NCBI GenBank assembly: GCA_905215935.1
Contig: CAJMRY010000012.1
Location: forward strand, 1 to 31,354
Direction of reading: 5' to 3'
Length of the DNA stretch: 31,354 nt
Source of the DNA: an uncultured bacterium
GTDB lineage: Bacteria > Bacillota > Clostridia > TANB77 > CAG-508
The position numbers and the translations under genes are program-made. The notes below the pieces were generated by a model, which searched no databases, had not been told where the DNA came from, and saw nothing but the letters and a program-made list of their open reading frames with translations. Shown here piece after piece: positions 9,030-17,930 of the stretch (the stretch's first letter is position 1; every line of letters starts with the position of its first letter).

Positions 9030-11414
9030 ATGAAAAAAAATAATGAATTATCTTATAAAGATTTAAAGGTTACTTGTGACCCAAATGTTTTTAAATTTAA
9101 TACAACTGCAGAAATCGATTCTATTTCTACTGGGATTGGTCAAGATCGTGGTATTAAAGCTTTAGAATTTGGTATAAATGTAGATATAAAAGGATATAAC
9201 TTATACTTAGAAGGTCCAAGTGGTGTTGGTAAAACAATGTATACAAAGCATTACTTAGATAAAATATCAAAAAAGAAGAAAACACCTTCTGATTGGTGCT
9301 ATATATATAATTTTGATAATCCTAATGAACCAATCGCTGTTTCTCTTTCTGCAGGTCAAGGTAGAGAATTTAGAGATACTATGGATCAATTTATAAAAGA
9401 GATTAAATTAGATATTAAAAATACATTTAATAATGATGATTTTGAAAAAGAAAAAAAATTAATAAAACAAGAATATGAAGAAAAAAGAAATGTTTTGATG
9501 GAAAAATTAAATGAGAAATCTGCAAAATATGGATTTCAAGTTAAATCTGCTAAAAACGGTATATATATGATGCCAGTTATTAACGGAAAAACTATTGAAG
9601 AATCTGAATTTGAAAAATTAGATGACAAAACCAAAAAAGAGTTTGAAGATAAATCTACAATTGTTCAACAACATATAATGGATGTTATTAGTGAAATCAA
9701 ATCTATCGAACGTGAAGCTGACAAAAAACTAAATGATTGGCAATCTAATGTTGCCTTGCTTACAATTAATGGTCATATCAATTTAATAAAATCTAAATAT
9801 AAAAGAAACAAAAAGATTAATGCATTTTTAGATAACATAAAAAAAGATATATTAAAAAATATTGATTACTTTTTAGTAGAAGATAAAAATGATAACAAAA
9901 CACAAACACAGTCTCCAAGAATGGAACTTCCCAAACCATGGCTTAATTATCGTGTAAATTTATTTGTTGATAATAGTGAACAAGAAGGTGCTCCTGTTAT
10001 TATGGATTCTAACTACTCATATCATAATATTTTTGGAAAATTAGAATATGAAAATTATTATGGTGCTTTAAAAACAGATTATACAATGCTTAAGTCTGGT
10101 TTACTTCATAAAGCTAATGGTGGTTATATTATATTCCAAGCAAGTGATTTAGTTGCAAATGGTTTATGTTATGAAGCTTTAAAAAAAGCTTTAAGAATGA
10201 AAGAATTATTAATAGAAAATACTGCTGACCAACGTTCTTCTATGGTTATGGTTTCATTAAAACCTGAACCTATTCCTTTAGATATTAAAGTAATTTTAAT
10301 TGGTAATGAAAGTATTTATCAAACATTATTATCATATGATATAGATTTTAGAAAGTTATTTAAAATAAAAGTTGAATTTGAAGACTCTTCACCTATGAAT
10401 GTAGAAAATATGAATAAACTTGCAAGATTCATTCATGGATATTGCGAACAAGAAGAACTTCTTCCCTTAGATAAAGGAGCTGTTGCTAAAGTTATAGAAT
10501 ATGCTTCCAAACTTGCAGATGACCAAAATAAATTATCTACAAGATTTAATGATTTATCTCAAATTGTTGGTGAATCTGCTACTTGGGCTAAAATGGCTAA
10601 AGAAAAAGTTGTAACAGCAGAATATGTTGATAAAGCATTAAAAGAACGTATTGAAAGAGTAAAAAAATATGATACTAAATATGTAGAAATGATTAAAGAA
10701 AACACACTTTTAATTGATACTTCTGGTTTTGTTGTTGGTCAAATTAACGGTCTTACAATAATGAGTATAGGTGATTATTCTTTTGGAAAACCAGCTAAAA
10801 TTACAGCTAATACTTATACCGGAAAAACTGGTGTAATAAATGTAGAACGTGAAGTTGAATTATCTGGTTCTACACATTCAAAAGGTGTATTTATTCTTAG
10901 TGGATATTTAGGAGAAATGTTTGCTCAAGATATTCCTCTTTCTCTAACTGCAAGTATTTGTTTCGAACAATTGTATAATGGTGTTGATGGAGATAGTGCT
11001 TCCAGTACAGAACTTTATGCAATCTTATCTAGTCTATCTGGAGTTCCTATTAATCAATCAATTGCAGTTACAGGCTCAGTAAATCAAAAAGGTGAAATTC
11101 AGCCAATTGGTGGTGTAAATGATAAAATAGAAGGATTTTTCCAGATATGTAAATTACGTGGATTAAATGGATCACATGGTGTAATGATACCAATACAAAA
11201 TGTAAGAAATTTAAATCTTTCTGATGAAGTAATTAATGCTGTTAAAGACAAAAAATTTCATATTTATGCTATCTCTACAATAGAAGAAGGTATTGAAATT
11301 TTAACAGGAGTCCCTGCTGGAAAGAAAGATAGTAAAGGTAACTTCCCTGCTGGCTCAATTAATTACTTAGCTTATGAGAAATTAAAAAAATATGCTGAGA
11401 TTAGTAAGAAATAA
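9030..11414 (+). CDS. Lon-family ATP-dependent protease (LonB-like, COG1067 type)
   Basis: 794 residues. Walker A is EGPSGVGKT (61-69). A long charged, coiled-coil-prone insertion lies at about residues 125-290, followed by NGGYIIFQASDL and the AAA+ lid. The C-terminal Lon protease domain carries the catalytic Ser656 in DGDSASST and Lys699 in GGVNDKIEGF, 43 residues apart as in Lon. The family degrades damaged or regulatory proteins in the cytoplasm; the target here is unknown. The ribosome site AAGGAGG is strong and the gene lies 18 bases after rimI. It is the longest intact frame in the window and contains four out-of-phase CGGs (AAC GGT, AAC GGA, AAC GGT, ACC GGA) but no in-frame one. It makes a useful internal control for the CGG rule. 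Confidence 0.92.
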   Translation: MKKNNELSYKDLKVTCDPNVFKFNTTAEIDSISTGIGQDRGIKALEFGINVDIKGYNLYLEGPSGVGKTMYTKHYLDKISKKKKTPSDWCYIYNFDNPNEPIAVSLSAGQGREFRDTMDQFIKEIKLDIKNTFNNDDFEKEKKLIKQEYEEKRNVLMEKLNEKSAKYGFQVKSAKNGIYMMPVINGKTIEESEFEKLDDKTKKEFEDKSTIVQQHIMDVISEIKSIEREADKKLNDWQSNVALLTINGHINLIKSKYKRNKKINAFLDNIKKDILKNIDYFLVEDKNDNKTQTQSPRMELPKPWLNYRVNLFVDNSEQEGAPVIMDSNYSYHNIFGKLEYENYYGALKTDYTMLKSGLLHKANGGYIIFQASDLVANGLCYEALKKALRMKELLIENTADQRSSMVMVSLKPEPIPLDIKVILIGNESIYQTLLSYDIDFRKLFKIKVEFEDSSPMNVENMNKLARFIHGYCEQEELLPLDKGAVAKVIEYASKLADDQNKLSTRFNDLSQIVGESATWAKMAKEKVVTAEYVDKALKERIERVKKYDTKYVEMIKENTLLIDTSGFVVGQINGLTIMSIGDYSFGKPAKITANTYTGKTGVINVEREVELSGSTHSKGVFILSGYLGEMFAQDIPLSLTASICFEQLYNGVDGDSASSTELYAILSSLSGVPINQSIAVTGSVNQKGEIQPIGGVNDKIEGFFQICKLRGLNGSHGVMIPIQNVRNLNLSDEVINAVKDKKFHIYAISTIEEGIEILTGVPAGKKDSKGNFPAGSINYLAYEKLKKYAEISKK

Positions 11415-11420
11415 AAAAGA

Positions 11421-11458
11421 AAGTTATATTTGTAAGCAGTTTCAAATATAACTTTTTT
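11421..11458 (+). terminator. Terminator of the tsaE-lon operon
   Basis: AAGTTATATTTG (11421-11432) pairs perfectly with CAAATATAACTT (11443-11454), followed by T residues, 7 bases after the protease stop. Confidence 0.85.
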
Positions 11459-11482
11459 AATTAACTTTTAATAACATAAAAT

Positions 11483-11527
11483 AAAAAGTGTTCATTTTAA
11501 ATATTTTTTTCTAAATGAACACTTTTT
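11483..11527 (-). terminator. Terminator of the ffh-rplS cluster
   Basis: AAAAAGTGTTCATTT and AAATGAACACTTTTT are perfect 15-base arms; T-runs on either strand make it bidirectional. It lies between the convergent lon and rplS genes. Confidence 0.85.
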
Positions 11528-11537
11528 ACTTTAATTA

Positions 11538-12008
11538 TTATTCAGCATCTTTAGCTTCTTCTGTAGCTGCAACTTCTGTTTGTTCTGCAGTTGTTTCTTC
11601 TACAGGTGTTGTTTCTACAGCTACTACTTCTTCTTTTAAAGTAATTTCTTTATTTTCAATTCTAGCACCAATATCTTCTTTAGTCTTAGCTGCTTTTCCT
11701 ACTCTATCTCTTAAATAGTATAGTTTTGCTCTTCTTGCTTTACCAACTCTTACTAATTCTACTTTTTCCATCATAGGTGAGTGAACTAAAAATGTTTTTT
11801 CTACTCCTACACCATATGCTACTCTTCTTACTGTAAATGTAGCGTTAATTCCGCCACCTTGTTTTTTAATTATAATTCCTTCGAATACTTGGATTCTTTC
11901 TCTGTTTCCTTCCTTAATTCTTTGATGTACTTTTACTGTATCACCAACTTTAAGGACAGGTATCTTATTTTTCAATTGTTCATGTTCTATTGATTTTATG
12001 ATATCCAT
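11538..12008 (-). CDS. rplS: 50S ribosomal protein L19 with acidic C-terminal extension
   Basis: Residues 1 to about 115 are a standard L19 (KVGDTVKVHQRIKEGNRERIQVFEG, RVAYGVGVEKTFLVHSP, RRAKLYYLRDRVGKAAK), which sits at the 30S-50S interface. A tail of about 40 residues follows, rich in Glu, Thr, Val and Ala (EEVVAVETTPVEETTAEQTE). Most L19 proteins end near the KIKE segment, so this tail is extra, low-complexity and probably disordered. The start has GGGAGGAG upstream. It is the last gene of the cluster, 75 bases after trmD. Confidence 0.95.
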   Translation of the reverse strand: MDIIKSIEHEQLKNKIPVLKVGDTVKVHQRIKEGNRERIQVFEGIIIKKQGGGINATFTVRRVAYGVGVEKTFLVHSPMMEKVELVRVGKARRAKLYYLRDRVGKAAKTKEDIGARIENKEITLKEEVVAVETTPVEETTAEQTEVAATEEAKDAE

Positions 12009-12083
12009 CGATATTCTCCTCCCTTTCTTATTTTAGGATTTATTTTGGCTCCTACTACCTTTTATTTTTGTATCAACTAATTT

Positions 12084-12770
12084 TTAACCATTATTATTTA
12101 TTTTCTTTTTATCCAAAAGATCTGGTCTTTTCTGATACGTATTTTTTAAAGATTGTTCTTCTCTCCATTTGCGAATATTTTCATGATGACCAGATAGTAA
12201 TACTTCTGGAACTTTTTTATTTAAAAAAACTTCTGGTCTTGTGTATTGTGGATATTCTAGAAGATTATTAGAAAAAGATTCTTCTTTTATAGATTCTTTT
12301 GTAAGTACTCCTTCTACATATCTACTAACAGAATCAATTAATACCATTGCTGGTATTTCTCCTCCTGTTAACACATAATCACCTATTGAAATTTCTTCAT
12401 CTACAATTTCATCAATTACTCTTTGGTCTATTCCTTCATAATGTCCGCATAATAGAATTAGATGTTCCTCTTTACTAAGAGATTCAACTTTTTTTTGATT
12501 TAATACATTCCCTTGTGGTGATAAATATATTACTTTTGCATTTTTATCTTCTACAGATTTATATGCATCATATACAACATCTGGTTTTATAACCATTCCT
12601 GCTCCACCACCATATGGAGTATCATCAACTTTTTTATGCTTATCTTTTGAAAAATCTCTAATATTTATTAAATTTAAACTAATTAGATTCTTTTCTAAAG
12701 CTCTTCCTAAAATACTTTGTTTTATTGGTTCAAAGCTTTCTGGAAAAAGTGTTAGCACATCAAACTTCAT
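12084..12770 (-). CDS. trmD: tRNA (guanine-37-N1)-methyltransferase
   Basis: Uses SAM to methylate G37 in tRNAs reading CNN codons and GGG-type neighbours, limiting +1 frameshifting. I choose the ATG at 12770: GGAGGAATTT precedes it and the protein then begins MKFDVLTLFPE as in the family; the upstream ATG at 12782 contains the ribosome site in its first codons. The protein is 228 residues. The SAM-knot motifs are DDTPYGGGAGMV, LCGHYEGIDQRV, SIGDYVLTGGE and RPEVF. Given the CGG pattern in this window, note that loss of m1G37 is known to raise +1 shifting in other bacteria; this TrmD looks intact, so a defective enzyme is not suggested by the sequence. Confidence 0.95.
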   Translation of the reverse strand: MKFDVLTLFPESFEPIKQSILGRALEKNLISLNLINIRDFSKDKHKKVDDTPYGGGAGMVIKPDVVYDAYKSVEDKNAKVIYLSPQGNVLNQKKVESLSKEEHLILLCGHYEGIDQRVIDEIVDEEISIGDYVLTGGEIPAMVLIDSVSRYVEGVLTKESIKEESFSNNLLEYPQYTRPEVFLNKKVPEVLLSGHHENIRKWREEQSLKNTYQKRPDLLDKKKINNNG

Positions 12771-12792
12771 AAATTCCTCCATTTTTAACTAA

Positions 12793-13299
12793 TTATATTA
12801 AACCTTTTATTAAGTGAACAATTATTTTTTCTTTACTTAAGTTAATATCTTTTAGAACTTCTTTAATTCCTGGAAGTAATACTTGTTTCCCAAATTCATC
12901 TTTTACAACATATATATCATTACTTCCTGTATTATATATATCATCTACTTTTCCAAGTAAAATGCCTTCATCTGTATATACTTCTAAACCAATTAAATCT
13001 GCAATAAAATATGTATCTTTTGGAAGTTTAATTGCATCTTTTCTATGTATTTTTAAATACATGCCTTTGTATTTTTCCGCTAAATTCATATCATCTATGC
13101 CTTTTAGTTTTAGTAAAACCATATTTTTATGATATTTTACTTCTTCTATTTCCACTTCTTCCATAGAAGACTTTTTACAAATATATACTGTTTTTAATTT
13201 TTCAAATCTTGTTATATCATCTGTAAAAGGATTTACCTTTACCATTCCTTTTACACCGAATGTATTTACAATTTGACCTATTTCAAGATATTCTTGCAT
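12793..13299 (-). CDS. rimM: Ribosome maturation factor RimM
   Basis: 168 residues, the usual size. The N-terminal RimM barrel begins YLEIGQIVNTFGVKGMVKVNPFTD and contains LKLKGIDDMNLAEKYKGMYL. The C-terminal PRC-barrel runs from about residue 92 with YFIADLIGLEVYTDEGILLG. RimM helps 16S 3'-domain assembly around S19. The ribosome site is AGAGGT, 12 bases after khpA. Two out-of-phase CGGs (GCG GAA, TTC GGT) are read normally. Confidence 0.94.
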   Translation of the reverse strand: MQEYLEIGQIVNTFGVKGMVKVNPFTDDITRFEKLKTVYICKKSSMEEVEIEEVKYHKNMVLLKLKGIDDMNLAEKYKGMYLKIHRKDAIKLPKDTYFIADLIGLEVYTDEGILLGKVDDIYNTGSNDIYVVKDEFGKQVLLPGIKEVLKDINLSKEKIIVHLIKGLI

Positions 13300-13311
13300 A
13301 TATAATACCTC

Positions 13312-13542
13312 TTAATCTAAAAATTCTATATCAACTTTTTTCTTTTCAGCTGCTGCTAAAGATTTAATAACTGTTCTAATTGCTTTTGCTATACGACCTT
13401 GTTTACCAATAACCTTTCCCATATCAACTTTATCTACTTTTACTTTCAATTCTATAGAATAATCTGTAGTATTTTCAGTAATTTGTACAGAATCTGGATT
13501 GTTTACAAGATTTTTAACAATTAATTCTAAAACATCTTTCAT
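13312..13542 (-). CDS. khpA: KH-domain RNA-binding protein KhpA
   Basis: 76 residues forming a single KH domain; the RNA-binding loop is VIGKQGRIAKAIR (GxxG = GKQG). KhpA pairs with KhpB/EloR and binds many RNAs in Gram-positive bacteria. It sits between rpsP and rimM, the standard position of ylqC in Firmicutes. Confidence 0.93.
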   Translation of the reverse strand: MKDVLELIVKNLVNNPDSVQITENTTDYSIELKVKVDKVDMGKVIGKQGRIAKAIRTVIKSLAAAEKKKVDIEFLD

Positions 13543-13582
13543 GTGTATTTACCTTCTTTCTTAAAGGCTTTTATTTTTTAAT

Positions 13583-13816
13583 TTATTTTGCTTTTTCTAT
13601 TAAAGCTTTTACAGTATCTGTAGGTTTTGCACCATTTTTTATCCATGTAGCTACTTTTTCATTATCTAAAACGATTGTAGCTGGTTCTGTCATAGGATTG
13701 TATGTTCCTATTTTTTCTATTATTTTACCATCTCTTGGAGATTTTGAATCTGCTACAACTATATGATAGAATGGAGCTTTTTTTGCACCTTGTCTTTGTA
13801 ATCTAATCTTTACCAT
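13583..13816 (-). CDS. rpsP: 30S ribosomal protein S16
   Basis: 77 residues with the S16 N-terminus VKIRLQRQGAKKAPFYHIVV, then ADSKSPRDGKIIEKIGTYNP and a short C-terminus. Preceded by the strong site GGGAGGTGA. About 180 bases separate it from ffh; that gap holds AT-rich sequence in which I see no gene. Confidence 0.96.
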   Translation of the reverse strand: MVKIRLQRQGAKKAPFYHIVVADSKSPRDGKIIEKIGTYNPMTEPATIVLDNEKVATWIKNGAKPTDTVKALIEKAK

Positions 13817-13995
13817 CTTTTTTCACCTCCCACTAAATCTTATATATTTAAATATTAATAACAAATTTTTTTAGGAACAAAAACTTGAATGTTTCATCTT
13901 ACTTTGTTTATGTTATTTAAAATTCTTTAGTCTTTGTTCATATACTAATTTTTTTAAAGTAAATATATCTACTTTTTAAGATAGATTCATTTATA

Positions 13996-15356
13996 TTAGA
14001 ATTTCAAATTTTTTAAATCATTTGGATTCATTCCTTTAAAATTCTTCATCATGTTTTTCATACCTTTGCCACCTTGCATCTTTTTCATCATTTTTTGTGT
14101 CATTTCAAATGATTCCATAAATTTGTTTATTGCTTGAACTGTTGTTCCACTACCGCATTGCTATTCTTTTTCTTCTGCTTGCATTTAATAGTTTTGGATT
14201 TTTTCTTTCTTTAGCTGTCATTGAACATATTATTGCTTCTATTCTATTAAATTCGTTATCATCAACTTTTAAATCTTTAATTTGATTCATACCTGGTATC
14301 ATTTTTAATATTGATGAAAATGAGCCCATTTTTTTGACTTGTCTTAATTGCATTAAATAATCATCTAAGTCTAATTCTTTTTTTCTAAGCTGTTTTTCTA
14401 ATTTTAAAGCTTCTTCTTCATCAAAGGTTTCTTCTGCTTTTTCTATTATTGAAAGAACATCACCCATTCCTAAAATTCTTGAAGCCATTCTATCTGGATG
14501 GAATTCTTCTATATCACTTAATTTTTCTCCTGTAGCTACATATTTTATTGGTCTACCTGTTACTTTTTTTGTAGATATTGCTGCACCACCACGAGTATCA
14601 CCATCTAATTTTGTAAGAACAATACCATCTATACCTAAACTTTCATTAAAGCTTCCTGCTACATTTACTGCATCTTGACCTGTCATACTATCTACAACTA
14701 ATAATATTTCATGTGGTTTAACGCTTAATTTTAAGTTTTTTAACTCTTGCATTAGCTCTTCATCTATATGTAATCTTCCGAGCTGTATCTAGAATGATAA
14801 CATCATTTAATTTACTAATTGCTACATTCATTGCTTGTTTTGCAATTTGCACAACATCTTTAGTAGTTTCATTTGCATATACTGGTATGTTAAGCTGAGA
14901 TCCAACTACTTGTAATTGTTTAATAGCTGCTGGTCTATATACATCACAAGCTACTAAAAGTGGCTTTTTACCTTGTTTTCTTAATATATTAGCAAGCTTA
15001 CCAGATGTTGTTGTTTTACCACTACCTTGAAGCCCAACCATCATAATTACTGTTGGTGGATTTGGTGTAAAATTAATTTTACTTTCTGTTCCACCTAATA
15101 ATTCTATTAGTTCATCTTTTACTATTTTTATAACTTGCTGACCTGGTGTTAATGATTTTAAAACATCTTGACCTAAAGCTTTTTCTTGTATTTGATTTAT
15201 AAATTCTTTTACAATTTTATAATTAACATCTGCTTCTAGTAATGCAAGTTTTACCTCTCTTAACATTTCTTTTAAATCAGATTCTGTAATTCTTGCTTTT
15301 CCTTTTAGCTTTCTTGTTATTTCTTGAAATTTTGAGGATATTCCTTCAAAAGCCAT
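13996..15356 (-). CDS. ffh: Signal recognition particle GTPase Ffh, needs two +1 shifts at CGG
   Basis: Ffh binds signal peptides and SRP RNA and targets membrane proteins; it is essential in most bacteria. Conventional reading breaks it into three parts. Part 1 (from 15356, P-loop GLQGSGKTT at about 108-116) ends after DVIILDTA; the text is ACA GCT C GGA AGA, and skipping C14780 gives the G3 motif DTAGR with LHIDEELMQEL. Part 2 carries the rest of the G domain (VLTKLDGDTRGG) and the start of the M domain, then breaks at RIAMC; the text is GCA ATG C GGT AGT, and skipping C14155 gives RIAMGSGTTVQAINKF, the conserved GSG of the M domain. Part 3 runs through the Met-rich end (MTQKMMKKMQGGKG) to TAA at 13996. 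The repaired length is 452 residues, as expected. Both recovered glycines (193 and 401) are conserved. Confidence 0.95.
14152..14155 (-). other. +1 frameshift site 2 in ffh, ATG C GGT
   Basis: In-frame CGG at complement of 14155-14153. Skipping C14155 yields Gly401 of the M-domain GSG motif and adds 52 codons that no conventional frame from an ATG covers. Confidence 0.92.
14777..14780 (-). other. +1 frameshift site 1 in ffh, GCT C GGA
   Basis: In-frame CGG at complement of 14780-14778. Skipping C14780 yields Gly193 of the GTPase DTAGR motif. Confidence 0.93.
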
Positions 15357-15395
15357 ATTTCATCCTCCCTAACTAAAATATAATAACATTTTATT

Positions 15396-15749
15396 TTAAA
15401 CTAAACTCTCTAGTTTGATTTTTATTTCGTCTATTTTTTTATTATCATTAAAACTTAAGTTTTTCTTTAAATTTTCTAAATCCTGTATTATATTTTTAAG
15501 CTTTTTTTCTTGATTTAACATTTTTTCCATAATCTTAAGTTCTTTTTCATATTCAAAAAGTTTCTTTTCGCCTTTTTTTATAATATCCCTAACTGCTTGC
15601 CTAGTTATTTCATTATTTTCTGCTATTTCAGATAAAGATAAATCATTATTATAATAATCATCTATTAGCTCAAATTGTTTATCTGTTAATAATTTTCCAT
15701 ATATTTGGCATAACATACTTATTTGGACATTTTTTTCTATCATAGGCAT
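15396..15749 (-). CDS. ylxM: UPF0122 family protein YlxM, SRP-associated helix-turn-helix
   Basis: 117 residues. The N-terminal half is a sigma-factor-like helix-turn-helix (LLTDKQFELIDDYYNNDLSLSEIAENNEITRQAVRDIIKKGEKKL) and the rest a charged helix. YlxM proteins lie upstream of ffh across Firmicutes and bind or modulate SRP. Two start codons are possible (15749, or the ATG two codons later); both have GGAAAGGG near. It leads the cluster, 39 bases before ffh. Confidence 0.92.
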   Translation of the reverse strand: MPMIEKNVQISMLCQIYGKLLTDKQFELIDDYYNNDLSLSEIAENNEITRQAVRDIIKKGEKKLFEYEKELKIMEKMLNQEKKLKNIIQDLENLKKNLSFNDNKKIDEIKIKLESLV

Positions 15750-15917
15750 CCCTTTCCTTTTGTAATGCTAATATACTTTACACCATTTTTTTGTATTTGT
15801 CAAGCACTTTTACAGTTTTTTATAATTTTTTCTTTATTATTATAATTAATAAAGAAAAATTGTAATATCTTTATTTGCAAACTGTTAATTTTATTTATGC
15901 TCATATATTTAAATCTA

Positions 15918-15957
15918 TTGAATTTTCAGTAATAATTATAGTATACTATAATTACTG
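15918..15957 (+). promoter_or_regulatory. Promoter with overlapping dyad before the Bax-inhibitor-1 gene
   Basis: TTGAAT (15918-15923), 18-base spacer, TATACT (15942-15947). A near-perfect dyad CAGTAAT-ATTATAGTATACTATAAT-TACTG (15927-15957, one extra A) covers the -10 and could be an operator. Confidence 0.5.
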
Positions 15958-15968
15958 GAGGTGAATTT

Positions 15969-16622
15969 ATGGAATTAGAAGATAACAAATTAATGTCAAA
16001 AACATTTTTCTGGATGTTTATAGGTCTTTTAGGAACAGCAATTGTATCCTGGTATACTTACTCATCTGGTTTATTTGTAGATATTATTACTAATGGCTAT
16101 TTTAATATCTTACTTATATTAGAAGTAGTTGTTGTTTTATTATTCTCATTTTTATTTAAAAAACTATCACCCATGCTTGTAGCTATATTATATTTCATAT
16201 ACTCAATGTTAAATGGTGTTTCATTGTCAACAATCTTTATCGTTTTTGACCTTAACTCTATTGTTCTATTATTTATAGTGTCTGCTGTTCTATTTGGAGC
16301 ATTTGCACTAATAGGTTATATTACGAAAAAGGATTTAAGCTCATGGCATACATTATTATTTGGAATTTTAATAGCAGGAATAATACTTAGTTTAATCAAC
16401 CTATTTTTAGGAAATTCTATGTTAGACTTAGTATTAGATTGGATTATTCTTTTTGTATTTTTTGGAGTAACTGCATATGATATAAATATTATAAAACAGT
16501 TAAAACAAGATGCTAGTTTAAATCAGGAAAAATTATATATCTATGGTGCAATGCAATTATATCTTGATTTTATTAATATATTCTTAAGAGTTTTATCTAT
16601 ATTTGGAAAAAGAAAAAATTAA
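15969..16622 (+). CDS. Bax inhibitor-1 / YccA family membrane protein
   Basis: 217 residues with about seven hydrophobic helices from residue 10 to the end. The family signature is at the C-terminus (TAYDINIIKQLKQD, then GAMQLYLDFINIFLRVLSIFG). Bacterial relatives are membrane pH-sensitive calcium leak channels or bind FtsH; the role here is not shown. The ribosome site GGAGGTGAATTT is strong. It is monocistronic. Confidence 0.9.
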   Translation: MELEDNKLMSKTFFWMFIGLLGTAIVSWYTYSSGLFVDIITNGYFNILLILEVVVVLLFSFLFKKLSPMLVAILYFIYSMLNGVSLSTIFIVFDLNSIVLLFIVSAVLFGAFALIGYITKKDLSSWHTLLFGILIAGIILSLINLFLGNSMLDLVLDWIILFVFFGVTAYDINIIKQLKQDASLNQEKLYIYGAMQLYLDFINIFLRVLSIFGKRKN

Positions 16623-16684
16623 TTCTATCATTGTTATAATTGATGGCATATAATTATTTTATAAAAAACAGTTAATTAAAAAAT

Positions 16685-16743
16685 AAAATAGAGAATATCT
16701 TGCCAATAAAATGGTATTATATTCTCTATTTTTATAACAATTT
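16685..16743. terminator. Bidirectional terminator between convergent genes
   Basis: AAAATAGAGAATAT (16685-16698) pairs with ATATTCTCTATTTT (16729-16742) with T-runs on both strands. It serves the Bax-inhibitor-1 gene and the HD hydrolase gene. Confidence 0.7.
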
Positions 16744-16800
16744 TAATTAAAACATGTGCCAAATCTTTTTATAATTAATATCCTCTTTATATTTAAATAT

Positions 16801-17457
16801 TTACTTTCTTCCATTCCATTCTGCATAAAATTCTTCCAAAAACTGCTCCATATATTTTTGTCTATTTTCAGCTAACTTTTTGGCAGTTTGTGTATTCATT
16901 AATTCTTTTAATCTTAACAATTTATCATAAAAATGACTAATTGATGTATTAGATCCTTTTTTATAATATTCTTCATTTGTTATAATATTATTTTCTTCAT
17001 CTGGATTATATATTTCTTTTCCGTTTTTCCCTCCATATGTAAATACTCTTGCTATACCTATTGCACCAATTGCATCTAATCTATCTGCATCTTGTACAAT
17101 TTTTCCTTCTTTTGATAATTCTTTTAATCCATCAAAATTACTACTAAACCCTAAATTCTGACAGCTATTTAAAATATTTTGTATATCTTCATATTTCATA
17201 AATCTATATAAATCTAAGTTCATTAGAAGATTTGTAAGATTAGCTTTTATATTTCCATTACAGAATTTATGATCATATATATCATGCAATAATGCAATTG
17301 CTTTAACAACAAAAGGATTTCCCTTTTCTTCTTCATTAATTACTATTGCATTATTATATACTCTTTCTATATGCCACCAATCATGTGAGCTATCATTTTT
17401 TGACATTTTTTCTTTTATATATAATTGTAATATTTCTAACATTCTAGACTCATCCAT
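16801..17457 (-). CDS. HD-domain phosphohydrolase (YedJ-like)
   Basis: 218 residues from the ATG at 17457; the ATG three codons earlier directly abuts the ribosome site AAGAGG, leaving no spacing. The metal-binding HD motifs are SHDWWHIERVYNNA, ALLHDIYDHKF and IVQDADRLDAIGAIGIARVF. The family hydrolyses nucleotides or other phosphate esters in the cytoplasm; the substrate is unknown. It lies downstream of the small XRE gene on the same strand with a 54-base gap, so the two may be cotranscribed. One out-of-phase CGG (AAC GGA) is read normally. Confidence 0.88.
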   Translation of the reverse strand: MDESRMLEILQLYIKEKMSKNDSSHDWWHIERVYNNAIVINEEEKGNPFVVKAIALLHDIYDHKFCNGNIKANLTNLLMNLDLYRFMKYEDIQNILNSCQNLGFSSNFDGLKELSKEGKIVQDADRLDAIGAIGIARVFTYGGKNGKEIYNPDEENNIITNEEYYKKGSNTSISHFYDKLLRLKELMNTQTAKKLAENRQKYMEQFLEEFYAEWNGRK

Positions 17458-17511
17458 ATATTCCATCCTCTTAATATATATATTTAATATTTATAAAATT
17501 TAAACTCATTA

Positions 17512-17763
17512 TTATTGTACCAAATTATTTTCTTCATCTATAAAAAAATTAGGATTAAAAAATACTTCCTCACACAATTTTTGATCTAATTCTAATACTT
17601 CTTTTATTATCCATAATTCATTTACATTAAATTCTTTTTCTCCATTTAACTTCTTAGTTAATGTACTATAACTTATTCCTAGTTTTTTTGCTAAATAACT
17701 CCTATTTATATTCCTTATTGCCATTAATGATTTTAATCTATTCCCAATGATTTCAGGATTCAT
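17512..17763 (-). CDS. Small XRE-family DNA-binding protein
   Basis: 83 residues, almost only a helix-turn-helix domain (RLKSLMAIRNINRSYLAKKL, then GISYSTLTKKLNGEKEF). AAGGAGT precedes the start. It is divergent from a larger XRE/S24-like repressor with 167 bases between them, an arrangement like phage or ICE switch regions, though no phage genes flank it. Confidence 0.82.
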   Translation of the reverse strand: MNPEIIGNRLKSLMAIRNINRSYLAKKLGISYSTLTKKLNGEKEFNVNELWIIKEVLELDQKLCEEVFFNPNFFIDEENNLVQ

Positions 17764-17783
17764 ATGCTACTCCTTCTCTCTTT

Positions 17784-17899
17784 GTTTCTTATCAAGAAAC
17801 ATGATATAATATTTAAACTTCATTGTCAATAATTGTAAGAAACTTTTTTTATATTATTTCGTTGTTTTGTTTACAGAACAGAAAACAAAATGTTATAAT
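17784..17899. promoter_or_regulatory. Divergent promoters and palindromic operators between the two XRE genes
   Basis: Rightward: TTTACA (17870-17875), 18-base spacer, TATAAT (17894-17899). A dyad TTTTGTTT/AAACAAAA spans this promoter. Leftward: TTGACA, 17-base spacer, TATCAT, read on the minus strand. A perfect dyad GTTTCTT-ATC-AAGAAAC (17784-17800) lies downstream of the leftward -10, and a half site AAGAAAC recurs at 17837-17843. These are good candidates for auto- and cross-regulation. Confidence 0.6.
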
Positions 17900-17930
17900 C
17901 GAGTTGATTTATAAATTAGGGGGCAAAAAA

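Noticed and set aside
15060..15360. Stop-codon reassignment as an explanation for broken genes
   Set aside because: TAA and TAG end genes normally and TGA ends the 175-residue gene. The breaks are frame changes, and the codons at the breaks are CGG, not stops.
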